NCBI GenBank assembly: GCA_003242605.1
Contig: QGUZ01000065.1
Span: 1 to 20,037, forward strand
DNA from: Actinomycetota bacterium
GTDB taxonomy: Bacteria > Actinomycetota > Actinomycetes > Streptosporangiales > Streptosporangiaceae
Reading direction: 5' to 3'
DNA: 20,037 bases
This document shows, in pieces, positions 1 through 6,889 of this stretch. Position numbers and translations under genes: made by a program. How positions within the stretch are numbered: position 1 is the stretch's first letter; every line of letters starts with the position of its first letter. Under the pieces are notes generated by a model that searched no databases, had not been told where the DNA came from, and worked only from the letters and a program-made list of their open reading frames with translations.

Positions 1-396
1 GGCTCCGCCGGTACGGGGGGGGGCGGGGTGCGCCGCCGCGCCGCGGCCCCCCGCCGGCCGGGCGGCGGGCGCGCGGGCGCTGTGGGCGGCCGCCCCGTGC
101 TCGGCCCGCCGTACCGGTTCGTCGACGGCGCGCTCACCGCCCCGGGCCACACGTTCACCGGGATCGCGGCGGTGCTGCTCGCCGCCGGGCGGCCGGCCGC
201 GGTGCCGGTCACGGTGGCGCTGCTCACCGTGCTGCACGTGGGCGGCGAGGGCATGGAGCGCGAGATCGGGGTGCCGAGCAGCCTCACCCAGGTCGTCGAG
301 GGCCTGGTCATCGTGCTCGTCGCGGCCTTCGCCACGCTGCGCGGGCTGCGGGACCGCGGCAACGGCACGGCGACGGCGGGCGAGGTGGGCGCATGA
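1..396 (+). CDS. ABC transporter permease, nucleoside/BMP type, C-terminal part (partial)
   Basis: This is the C-terminal part of an inner-membrane permease of the nucleoside/simple-sugar ABC importer class (YufP-like); the 5' end lies outside the window. Roughly the last 90 residues are membrane-like and carry a family-typical FVDGALTAPGHTFTGIA stretch. A hydrophobic segment and a final helix (VVEGLVIVLVAAFATL) follow. The stop overlaps the next permease start as ATGA, so the two are translationally coupled and probably form a heterodimer. The matching ATPase and lipoprotein would be expected upstream, outside the window. The first 30 or so codons are Arg/Gly/Pro-rich and do not resemble a membrane helix. 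They follow a run of nine G, so a frameshift or poor edge sequence is possible there. The family call is good; the substrate is inferred only from neighbours. Confidence 0.75.
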   Translation, partial: GSAGTGGGGVRRRAAAPRRPGGGRAGAVGGRPVLGPPYRFVDGALTAPGHTFTGIAAVLLAAGRPAAVPVTVALLTVLHVGGEGMEREIGVPSSLTQVVEGLVIVLVAAFATLRGLRDRGNGTATAGEVGA

Positions 397-1301
397 GCGT
401 GCTTGAGGCCACGTTCGCCGCCGCGGTGCTCACCGCGACCGCGCCGGTCGCGCTCGCCGCGCTCGGCGGGCAGGTGTGCGCGGCCGCGGGCGTGTTCAAC
501 ATCGCGCTCGAGGGCCAGCTGCTGTGGGGCGCGTTCACCGCGGTGCTGGCGAGCCACCTCACCGGCAGCGCCTGGTGGGGCGTGGCGTGCGCGGTCGCGG
601 CGACCACGGCGTACGCGGCGCTGCTGTCGGTGCCCGCGGTGACGTTCCGGGCCGACCCGATCGTGGTCGCGGTCGGGGTCAACCTGCTCGCGCTGGGGCT
701 CACCGCGTTCCTCATGCGGCCGGTCTTCGGCGTGCGCGGCACCTACTCCTCACCCGACCTGGCCGGGCTGCCCACGCTCGCCGAGCTGGGCCTCGGCGGC
801 GGGCCGCTCGCCGGGATCCTCGGCCCGCAGTCGCCGCTCGTCCCGGTCACGGCCGGGCTCGTCGCCGCGGCCGCGTGGTGGCTGCGCCGTACCCGGTCGG
901 GGCTGCGGCTGCGCGGCATCGGGGAGCACCCGGCCGCGGCCGAGGCGCTCGGGCTGAAGGTGGCCGCGTACCGGCACGGCGCGGTGCTCGGCGCGGGCGC
1001 GCTGTGCGGGCTCGCCGGGGCCCAGCTCGCGCTCGGCAACGTGACCTTGTTCAGCGAGGGGATGAGCGCCGGGCGGGGCTGGGTGGCGGTGGTCGCGGTG
1101 ATGCTCGGCGGCACCCGGGTGGCGGGCGTGGTCGCCGCGTGCCTGCTGTTCGGCGTGGCCGAGGCGCTCGGCTTCCGGCTGCAGGGCGAGGGACTGCCGC
1201 AGCAGGCCGCCGACGCCGCGCCGTACCTGATCACGCTGCTCGCCCTCGTGCTCGTCCGCGTCCGGGACCGGCTCCGGCCGGTGGGAGGAGGTGCGTCATG
1301 A
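393..1301 (+). CDS. ABC transporter permease, nucleoside/BMP type (second subunit)
   Basis: A 302-residue integral membrane permease of the YufQ-like class, partner of the permease ending at 396. It has about eight hydrophobic segments. A cytoplasmic loop near residues 170-195 (RTRSGLRLRGIGEHPAAAEALG) is the typical ATPase-contact region of this family. The later segment GRGWVAVVAVMLGG also matches the family. Length is normal for a stand-alone permease. The start ATG overlaps the upstream stop (ATGA), and its stop overlaps the mtnA-like ATG in the same way. The permeases are therefore physically tied to the salvage enzymes. Family members import purine nucleosides and related compounds. Here methylthioadenosine or a similar 5'-modified nucleoside is the inferred cargo. 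Confidence 0.88.
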   Translation: MSVLEATFAAAVLTATAPVALAALGGQVCAAAGVFNIALEGQLLWGAFTAVLASHLTGSAWWGVACAVAATTAYAALLSVPAVTFRADPIVVAVGVNLLALGLTAFLMRPVFGVRGTYSSPDLAGLPTLAELGLGGGPLAGILGPQSPLVPVTAGLVAAAAWWLRRTRSGLRLRGIGEHPAAAEALGLKVAAYRHGAVLGAGALCGLAGAQLALGNVTLFSEGMSAGRGWVAVVAVMLGGTRVAGVVAACLLFGVAEALGFRLQGEGLPQQAADAAPYLITLLALVLVRVRDRLRPVGGGAS

Positions 1302-2359
1302 GTACGGCACGCCGGGCCGTGCCGGTCCTGGCGGACTCGGTACGGCGGGCCGGGGACGCCGTGGAGATCCTCGACCGCAGGGTCTATCCGTTCGAGCGCC
1401 GCTGGGTGCGGTGCACCACGGTGGAGGACGTCGCGGTCGCCATCGAGCGCATGGTGACCCAGAGCTCGGGCACGCTGTTCGCGGCCACCGCGGGCATGGC
1501 GCTCGCCGCCCGGGAGGCCAGGCACGCGGGGCCCGGGAAGGCCGCCGAGCTGCTGCGCGCGGCCGGGCGACGGCTGATCGCCACCCGGCCGACGAACAAC
1601 CACATCCGCGACGCGGTGCACGCGATCCTCGCGGCCACCGCCGACGGTCCGCTCGCCGACGCCGACGGGGAACGGCTCGCCGAGGCGGTCGCCGCGGCCG
1701 CGGCGGCGCACGAGGCCGCGTACCGGGCGCGCAGCGACGCGCTCGGCCGCAACGCCGCCGCGCTGCTGCCGGACGGGGCGCGGGTGCTCACCCACTGCTG
1801 GGCCGACGCCTACCTGATCGCCACCGTGCACGCGGCCGAGGACGCGGGCAAGCGGCTGTCGTTCGTGTGCACCGAGACCCGGCCGTACCTGCAGGGGGCG
1901 CGGCTCACCGCGGCCGCCCTGGTGGAGATGGGCTACGCGCCCACGGTGATCACCGACGGCATGGTGGCGTCGGCCTTCGCCGACGGGCTCGCCGACGTCG
2001 CGCTCGTCGCCGCCGACCGGGTGACCATGGACGGCCACGTGGTGAACAAGGTCGGCACGCTCGGCGTGGCGCTCGCCGCCCGCGAGTTCGGCGTGCCGTT
2101 CTACGCGCTCGTGCAGGCGCCCGACCCGCTCGCGCCGCGCCTCGCGGACGTGGTGATCGAGCACCGGGACGGCGACGAGGTGCTGCACGTGCTCGGGGTG
2201 CGCAGCGCCGCCGAGGGCACCCGCGGCCACTACCCGGCGTTCGACGCCACCCCGCCGCACCTGGTGACCCGGATCGTCACCGAGCGCGGCGTCTACGAGC
2301 CGGCCCAGGTGGCGCGGCACTTCGACGCGCCCGCCCGAGAACAGGAGTCCCCCGCCTGA
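1298..2359 (+). CDS. mtnA: S-methyl-5-thioribose-1-phosphate isomerase-like protein (divergent MtnA / eIF2B family)
   Basis: A 353-residue member of the MtnA/eIF2B-alpha isomerase family, expected to convert methylthioribose-1-phosphate to methylthioribulose-1-phosphate in the cytoplasm. Visible family motifs include LTHC with the candidate catalytic Cys167 and ETRPYLQGARLTA near 195. AADRV carries the second catalytic residue, Asp240, and VNKVGT and FGVPFYAL follow. The late YPAFDATPPHLVT stretch resembles the C-terminal FDVTP motif of MtnA. It departs from classical MtnA near residues 55-70: the usual phosphate-binding MVVRGAPAIG stretch reads MVTQSSGTLFA. The residue after LTHC is Trp rather than the usual Asn. 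The start ATG overlaps the permease stop and is preceded by GGAGG. A related aldose-phosphate isomerase activity is possible, but the mtnK/C/B neighbours favour MtnA. Confidence 0.82.
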   Translation: MSTARRAVPVLADSVRRAGDAVEILDRRVYPFERRWVRCTTVEDVAVAIERMVTQSSGTLFAATAGMALAAREARHAGPGKAAELLRAAGRRLIATRPTNNHIRDAVHAILAATADGPLADADGERLAEAVAAAAAAHEAAYRARSDALGRNAAALLPDGARVLTHCWADAYLIATVHAAEDAGKRLSFVCTETRPYLQGARLTAAALVEMGYAPTVITDGMVASAFADGLADVALVAADRVTMDGHVVNKVGTLGVALAAREFGVPFYALVQAPDPLAPRLADVVIEHRDGDEVLHVLGVRSAAEGTRGHYPAFDATPPHLVTRIVTERGVYEPAQVARHFDAPAREQESPA

Positions 2360-3348
2360 TGAGCCAGGACACGAGCCGGAACACCAGCCGGGAACGCGTG
2401 CGCCGAATCGTCGTGGACACCGACACCGGCATCGACGACGCGCACACGCTGCTCTACCTCGCCGGCCGCCCCGACGCCGAGCTCGTCGCGATCACCTCGG
2501 TGTACGGCAACTGCGCGGAGGAGGACGCGGCCCGGAACATCGGCTACGTGACCGGGCTGCTCGGCCTCGACGTGCCGGTCTTCCGCGGCGCGGCAAAGCC
2601 CCTGCAGGGGGCGCCGCACATCGCCGGGTACGTGCACGGCGCCGACGGGCTCGGCGACCGCGGCTACGACCGGCCGCCGCCGCGCACCGGCGGCGAGACC
2701 GCGGCCGAGGCGCTGGTCCGGCTCGGCCGCGAGCACCCGGGCGAGCTCGACCTGCTCGCGCTCGGCCCGCTCACCAACCTCGCGCTCGCGCTGCGCATCG
2801 ACCCGGAGCTGCTCACCCGGTACCGCTCGGTGGTGATCATGGGCGGCTCCGGGCCGTTCCCGCCGCCGGGCACCCACCTCACCGTGGACGCGAACGTGAA
2901 CAACGACCCGGAGGCGGCGTCGGCGGTGTTCGCCGCGCCGCGCAACCGGCTGGTGATGGTGGGGGTGAACGTCACCTCGGTGACGCTGCTCACCGAGCCC
3001 GCGATCGCGGCGCTGCGCGCGGCCGGCACGCCGCGGGCCCGGTTCGCGACCGAGATCCTCGACGCCTACCTCGACTTCTACCAGCACCACTGGGGGCGCC
3101 GGATCTGCCCGCTGCACGACCCGCTCGCCGCGGGCATCCTGCTCGACCCGGCCTTCGCCACCGGGCAGGCGCTCGGCCCGGTCAACGTGATCCGCCACGG
3201 CCCGCAGGCCCGGGCGCACCTGATGCGCACCGCCGACGGCCTGCCCCCGGCGTTCCGCCACGAGCCCGCACCGCCCACCACGGTGATCACCGCGGTGGAC
3301 TCCGCCCGATTCGTCGCCGACTTCGTCGAGGTGCTGACCCGCCCATGA
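2359..3348 (+). CDS. Nucleoside hydrolase, IunH family
   Basis: A 329-residue inosine-uridine-type nucleoside N-ribohydrolase, cleaving the N-glycosidic bond of a nucleoside with water. The N-terminal calcium-binding motif reads DTDTGIDDAH, with Asp20, Asp22, Asp26 and Asp27. LLALGPLTNLALAL follows near 135, then the IMGGSG segment. A substrate loop, DANVNNDPEAA, sits near 180, and the conserved late HDPLAAG lies near 250. The start overlaps the mtnA stop as TGATG and the stop overlaps mtnK as ATGA. No MTA phosphorylase (MtnP) or MTA/SAH nucleosidase (MtnN) is visible in the window, yet the next enzyme is methylthioribose kinase. The likely role is therefore hydrolysis of methylthioadenosine to methylthioribose plus adenine. 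That specificity is inference; the fold assignment is secure. Confidence 0.88.
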   Translation: MSQDTSRNTSRERVRRIVVDTDTGIDDAHTLLYLAGRPDAELVAITSVYGNCAEEDAARNIGYVTGLLGLDVPVFRGAAKPLQGAPHIAGYVHGADGLGDRGYDRPPPRTGGETAAEALVRLGREHPGELDLLALGPLTNLALALRIDPELLTRYRSVVIMGGSGPFPPPGTHLTVDANVNNDPEAASAVFAAPRNRLVMVGVNVTSVTLLTEPAIAALRAAGTPRARFATEILDAYLDFYQHHWGRRICPLHDPLAAGILLDPAFATGQALGPVNVIRHGPQARAHLMRTADGLPPAFRHEPAPPTTVITAVDSARFVADFVEVLTRP

Positions 3349-4622
3349 CCGCCAACCCGACCGCCGACGCGACCGCCACCACGGCAGGCGCGGCCACCGG
3401 CACGGCCGCGTACCCGGCCTACCCGCTGCTCACCCCCGAGGACGTGCCCGGCCACCTGCGCTCGCGCGGGCTGCTCCACCTGCTCGGCGTGGCCGGCCCC
3501 GGCGAGCTCACCGTGCGCGAGGTGAGCGACGGCAACCTCAACCGCATCTTCCTCGTCCGCCGCGCCGCCGACCCGGACGCGCCCGGGCTCGCGGTCAAGC
3601 AGGCCCTGCCGTACGTGCGGGTGCACGGCGAGTCCTGGCCGTTCACCCCGTTCCGGGCCGCGGCCGAGGCGCGCGCGTACCGCTACCTGTCGCGGATCAC
3701 GCCGGAGTTCGTCCCGGCGTTCCACGACTACGACCCGGACACCTTCACGCTCGTGCTGGAGGACGTCGGGCACCTGCGGGTGCTGCGCGGCGCCACCATC
3801 GACGGGGCGCCGCCCGGCGACGTGGGGCGGCGCATCGGGGCCTTCGTCGCCCGGCTGAGCTTCGCCACCTCCGACTTCGGCATGCCGTCGGTCGAGCGCA
3901 AGCGGCTCATCGCCGAGGCGGTCAACCCGGAGCTGTGCGAGCTCACCGAGGCGATGATCCTCGGCGAGCCGTACCTGGAGCACGAGCACAACCACAACCA
4001 CCCGGCGATCGACCCGCTCGCCGAGCGGCTGCGCGCGGACCGCGAGCTGCGCCGCGAGATCGGGGGGCTGCGGCACACGTTCATGACGAAGGCCGAGGCG
4101 CTGCTCCACGGCGACCTGCACACCGGCAGCATCATGGTCGCCGGCCCGGAGCCGGACGCGCGGATCGCCGTGATCGACCCGGAGTTCGCGTTCGTCGGGC
4201 CGATCGGGTTCGACCTCGGGCTGTTCTGGGCCAACGCGCTCATCGCCGCGGTCCGGGCCGACGTGCTCGGCGACCGGGACCGGGCCGCGGAGCACGCCGC
4301 GCAGGTCGCCGCGAGCTGGGAGGCGTTCACCGGGGAGTTCCGGCGGCTGTGGCCGTCCCGGGTGGACACGGTCTTCGACGACGGCTTCCTCGAGGTCTTC
4401 CTCGCCGGGGTGTGGCGGGACGGCCTCGGCTTCGCGGGCGGCGAGGCGATGCGCCGGGTGATCGGGTACGCGCACGTCGCCGACATCGACGGCCTGCCCG
4501 ACCCCGAGCAGGGGCGGGCCGCCGAGCGGGTGGCCCTGCTGGCGCGGGAGCTGATCGTACGGCGCGGCGGGCTCGGCGCCCCGGACGAGGTGGCCGCGCT
4601 CGCCCTCGGCGCCGCGGCATGA
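3345..4622 (+). CDS. mtnK: S-methyl-5-thioribose kinase
   Basis: A 425-residue kinase of the aminoglycoside phosphotransferase/choline kinase fold, phosphorylating methylthioribose at C1 with ATP. Family signatures include VSDGNLNRIFLV near residue 62 and the ATP-site lysine segment AVKQALPYVRV. GESWPFTPFRAAAEARAY comes next. The catalytic Brenner motif HGDLHTGS contains His255 and Asp257, and the metal-binding VIDPEFAFVGPIGFDLG contains Asp278. The length fits MtnK. An N-terminal Ala/Thr-rich tail of about 25 residues and a His-rich loop (HEHNHNHP, near 213) are local oddities. The start overlaps the nucleoside hydrolase stop. It supplies the substrate for the MtnA-like isomerase of the same operon. 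Confidence 0.92.
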   Translation: MTANPTADATATTAGAATGTAAYPAYPLLTPEDVPGHLRSRGLLHLLGVAGPGELTVREVSDGNLNRIFLVRRAADPDAPGLAVKQALPYVRVHGESWPFTPFRAAAEARAYRYLSRITPEFVPAFHDYDPDTFTLVLEDVGHLRVLRGATIDGAPPGDVGRRIGAFVARLSFATSDFGMPSVERKRLIAEAVNPELCELTEAMILGEPYLEHEHNHNHPAIDPLAERLRADRELRREIGGLRHTFMTKAEALLHGDLHTGSIMVAGPEPDARIAVIDPEFAFVGPIGFDLGLFWANALIAAVRADVLGDRDRAAEHAAQVAASWEAFTGEFRRLWPSRVDTVFDDGFLEVFLAGVWRDGLGFAGGEAMRRVIGYAHVADIDGLPDPEQGRAAERVALLARELIVRRGGLGAPDEVAALALGAAA

Positions 4623-4668
4623 GGGCGCGGCGGGTACCACGCCCGGGACGGACGACGGAGGTGACGCA

Positions 4669-5382
4669 ATGGTCGAGGTGACGGCCCGCTGGGTCGTGCT
4701 GGACATCGAGGGGACGACGAGCTCCACCGCGTCGGTGCACGTGGGGCTGTATCAATACGCGCGGCCCCGGCTGCGGCCGTACCTGGCCAAGCACGGCGAC
4801 GACCCGGAGGTGCGCGACGCGGTGGCCGCGGTCCGCGCCGAGGGCGGGCTGCCGGAGGACGCGCCGCTCGACGACGTGGTCGCGGTGCTGCACCGGTGGA
4901 TGGACGGCGACGTCAAGGCCACCCCGCTGAAGACCCTGCAGGGGCGGATCTGGGCGGACGGCTTCGCCGCCGGCGAGCTGACCGCGCATTTCTTCCCCGA
5001 CGTGCCGCCCGCGCTGCGGGCCTGGCGGGAGCGCGGGTTCCACCTCGCGGTGTTCTCCTCCGGGGCGGTCTCCAGCCAGCGCCCGTGGTTCGCCCACAGC
5101 GACGCGGGCGACCTGTCGGCGCTGATCGAGCGGCACTTCGACACGGTGAACGCCGGCCCGAAGAAGGAGACCGGCTCCTACCGCCGCATCGCCGAGACGC
5201 TCGGCGAGCCGCCGGAGCGGCTGCTGTTCCTCTCCGACGTGCCGGCCGAGCTCGACGCCGCGGCCGCGGCGGGCTGGCGCACCGTGGGGGTGGCCCGGCC
5301 GGGCGAGCCGAACGAGAAGGCCGGCTTCGGCCCCCACCCCGTGATCGCGTCGTTCGCCGAGCTCGCGCTCGCGACCGCCTGA
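4669..5382 (+). CDS. mtnC: Acireductone synthase (enolase-phosphatase E1)
   Basis: A 237-residue HAD-superfamily enzyme that enolises 2,3-diketo-5-methylthiopentyl-1-phosphate and then removes the phosphate to give acireductone. HAD motif 1 reads LDIEGTTSS, with Asp12 and Glu14. Motif 2 is FSSGAVSSQ and the lysine motif is NAGPKKETGSY. Motif 3/4 is LFLSDVPAELDAAAAAGW. All are typical of the fused MtnC type, so separate MtnW and MtnX enzymes are not needed. Length is normal. The ATG is preceded by GGAGGT with a six-base spacer, and the gene lies 46 bases after mtnK. Confidence 0.95.
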   Translation: MVEVTARWVVLDIEGTTSSTASVHVGLYQYARPRLRPYLAKHGDDPEVRDAVAAVRAEGGLPEDAPLDDVVAVLHRWMDGDVKATPLKTLQGRIWADGFAAGELTAHFFPDVPPALRAWRERGFHLAVFSSGAVSSQRPWFAHSDAGDLSALIERHFDTVNAGPKKETGSYRRIAETLGEPPERLLFLSDVPAELDAAAAAGWRTVGVARPGEPNEKAGFGPHPVIASFAELALATA

Positions 5383-5397
5383 CCCCGTCCGTCCATC

Positions 5398-5426
5398 GCC
5401 GGGCCACGCCGCCGCGGCGGCCCGGC
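5398..5426 (+). other. Hairpin between mtnC and mtnB
   Basis: A perfect 8-bp inverted repeat (GCCGGGCC / GGCCCGGC) sits in the 67-base gap between mtnC and mtnB. Its loop contains a further small palindrome, GCCGCGGC. It lies just upstream of the mtnB ribosome binding site. No U tract follows, so it could be an RNA processing or stabilising hairpin, or a weak attenuator. Confidence 0.4.
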
Positions 5427-5449
5427 CGTACCGACCGCAAGGAGCGACC

Positions 5450-6097
5450 ATGACCACGCACACCCCGTCCGGTGCGCCGCCGCGGATCACCGCGGACCAG
5501 GTCCTCGCGGCGGGCGCCCGGCTCGCCGCGGAGTCGGCGAGATTCGCCGGCCTCGGCTGGATGCGCGGCACCTCGGGCAACCTGTCGGAGGTGCTCACCC
5601 GGGACCCGCTGCGGCTCGTCGTGACCGCGAGCGGCCTCGACAAGGGCGAGCTCGCCCCTACCGACGTCGCCGTGGTGGACGCCACGGGCGAGCCGGTGCC
5701 GGTGGCCGGCGTCACGCCGCAGCGGCCCTCGGCCGAGGCCGGGCTGCACGCCCGGGTCGCCGCGGTGGCGGGCGCGGGCGCGGTGGTGCACGTGCACGCG
5801 CTCAACGCCGTGGTCGCCGGGCACCGCTGGCCGGAGGGCGTGCGGCTGCGGGACATCGAGACGCTCAAGGGCATCGGGCGCGAGGCGCACGACGACGAGG
5901 TGGTCATCCCGGTCATTCCGAACAGCCAGGACATGGCCGAGCTGGGCGACCGGTTCGAGGAGGTGTACGACCCGCGCACCCCGGCGTTCATCGTCGCGGC
6001 GCACGGCCTGTACGCGTGGGGGCGGGACCTGGTGCACGCCCGGCACGTCACCGAGTGCGTGGAGTGGCTGCTCGCCTACGCCGTCGCCACGGCCTGA
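5450..6097 (+). CDS. mtnB: Methylthioribulose-1-phosphate dehydratase
   Basis: A 215-residue class II aldolase-fold metalloenzyme that dehydrates methylthioribulose-1-phosphate to the diketo phosphate used by MtnC. GTSGNLS near residue 39 is the phosphate-binding loop. Zinc ligands are visible as HVHALN (His114 and His116) and a late AAHGLYAWG (His185). AEAGLHARV and VIPNSQDM fit MtnB better than generic fuculose aldolases. Length is normal. The start has AAGGAG five bases upstream. It is the last gene of the run: a strong hairpin follows within 4 bases of the stop and the next gene is on the other strand. Confidence 0.93.
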   Translation: MTTHTPSGAPPRITADQVLAAGARLAAESARFAGLGWMRGTSGNLSEVLTRDPLRLVVTASGLDKGELAPTDVAVVDATGEPVPVAGVTPQRPSAEAGLHARVAAVAGAGAVVHVHALNAVVAGHRWPEGVRLRDIETLKGIGREAHDDEVVIPVIPNSQDMAELGDRFEEVYDPRTPAFIVAAHGLYAWGRDLVHARHVTECVEWLLAYAVATA

Positions 6098-6100
6098 TCA

Positions 6101-6147
6101 GGGACGACACCGCCCCGGTGCTTATGTCGGCTCCGGGGCGTCGTCCC
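6101..6147. terminator. Strong hairpin terminator after mtnB
   Basis: The outer arm GGGACGA pairs with TCGTCCC and the inner CGCCCCGG pairs with CCGGGGCG, separated by a small CAC bulge. That gives 15 bp in total around a 14-base loop. It lies between the convergent mtnB and TetR genes and could stop transcription from both sides. No T-run follows, which is usual for terminators of high-GC actinomycetes. Confidence 0.75.
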
Positions 6148-6241
6148 GGCGGTGGGCCGGGTGCGGCGCGAGCCGGGTCAGATGTTCCCGCGGCCGCTGC
6201 GGCCCGCCGGCCTCACCGGTGTGGTCGTGTCCGGCGCCGAC

Positions 6242-6814
6242 TCACCGGGCGGCGCGGGTGATGAGGGCGGCGATCTGTTCGGCGGCCTTCTCGTCGAGCG
6301 GCAGGTGGTCGAGCATCAGCCGGTAGCACAGCACCCCGTAGACCACATCGATCAGCAGTTCCGGGTCGACGTCGGCCGCGACCTCGCCCCGCTGCGCGGC
6401 GCGCTCGACGATCTTCCGCAGCTCCGCCCGCCGGCTGAACAGGAACCGGTCCCGGAACGCCTTCGCGAACACGGGATCGAGCAGCGCCTGCGCCATCAAC
6501 CCGATGAGGATCGGCCGCTGCTCCCGCTGCTGGAACGTCGCGTTCAGGAACGCCACCAGGTCGGCGGCGAACGACCCCTCGTCGGGGAGCGGGATGTTGG
6601 TGTACGCCTGGTCGATCATCGCGTCGAGCACGATGTCGGCCTTCGACCGCCACCACCGGTAGATCGTCGGCTTGCCCGCGCCGGCCCGCGCGGCGATGCC
6701 TTCGATCGTCAGCGCGCCGTAGCCGTGTTCCCGCAGCTCCTCAAGTGCCGCGGCCAGGATCGCCCGCCGAGTCCGCTCGCTGCGTGGCCGGCCTGGGCGC
6801 CGCTCACCCGCCAT
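6242..6814 (-). CDS. TetR/AcrR family transcriptional regulator
   Basis: A 190-residue dimeric DNA-binding repressor. The N-terminal helix-turn-helix covers about residues 13-60 (ILAAALEELREHGYGALTIE, then IAARAGAGKPTIYRWWRSK), and the remainder is a helical ligand-binding domain ending LPLDEKAAEQIAALI. I chose the ATG at 6814 because it begins MAGERRPGRPRSERT, a normal TetR N-tail; a GTG three codons upstream is also possible. No good ribosome binding site is visible. TAAAGT lies seven bases before the ATG and could be the -10 of a leaderless transcript (weak). It is divergent from the SDR gene at 6890, whose promoter overlaps a palindromic operator candidate, so it probably represses that gene and perhaps itself. 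The ligand is unknown. Confidence 0.9.
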   Translation of the reverse strand: MAGERRPGRPRSERTRRAILAAALEELREHGYGALTIEGIAARAGAGKPTIYRWWRSKADIVLDAMIDQAYTNIPLPDEGSFAADLVAFLNATFQQREQRPILIGLMAQALLDPVFAKAFRDRFLFSRRAELRKIVERAAQRGEVAADVDPELLIDVVYGVLCYRLMLDHLPLDEKAAEQIAALITRAAR

Positions 6815-6823
6815 GTTGCGCAC

Positions 6824-6853
6824 TTTACAAGCCGACCGGCCCGGTCATATAGT
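6824..6853 (+). promoter_or_regulatory. Promoter of the SDR gene
   Basis: TTTACA (6824-6829) and TATAGT (6848-6853) each match the housekeeping -35/-10 consensus at five of six positions, with an 18-base spacer. They lie 37 bases before the SDR start codon. The AT content stands out against the surrounding GC-rich DNA. Confidence 0.65.
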
Positions 6854-6870
6854 TACGTGACGTTTCGTAA
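6853..6870. promoter_or_regulatory. Palindromic operator candidate for the TetR regulator
   Basis: TTACGTGACGTTTCGTAA is an 18-base imperfect palindrome (TTACG..ACGT..CGTAA, 14 of 18 positions symmetric). It starts at the last base of the SDR -10 box and covers the expected transcription start. Size and position are typical for a TetR dimer site in a divergent intergenic region. Binding by the neighbouring regulator is inferred. Confidence 0.6.
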
Positions 6871-6889
6871 TGAAATTATGGAGGCGGAC

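Noticed and set aside
743..2320. Long - strand open frame opposite the permease and mtnA genes
   Set aside because: Arg/Gly/His-rich translation without domains; a GC-bias shadow of two well-supported genes on the + strand.
3976..4004. His-rich HEHNHNHP stretch in MtnK as a metal-binding site
   Set aside because: A short surface-loop-like insertion with no other support; left as a note in the gene entry.
4327..6051. Long - strand open frame opposite mtnC and mtnB
   Set aside because: Low-complexity translation; the + strand carries two motif-complete enzymes.
1298..6097. 5-deoxyribose (DrdK/DrdI/DrdA) salvage instead of methionine salvage
   Set aside because: The kinase, isomerase and aldolase-fold genes could fit, but mtnC and mtnD are specific to the acireductone route. 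A dual role is still possible.
6152..6889. N-terminal extension of the SDR reading frame
   Set aside because: It runs antisense through the TetR gene; the ATG at 6890 has a good ribosome binding site and starts the Rossmann fold directly.
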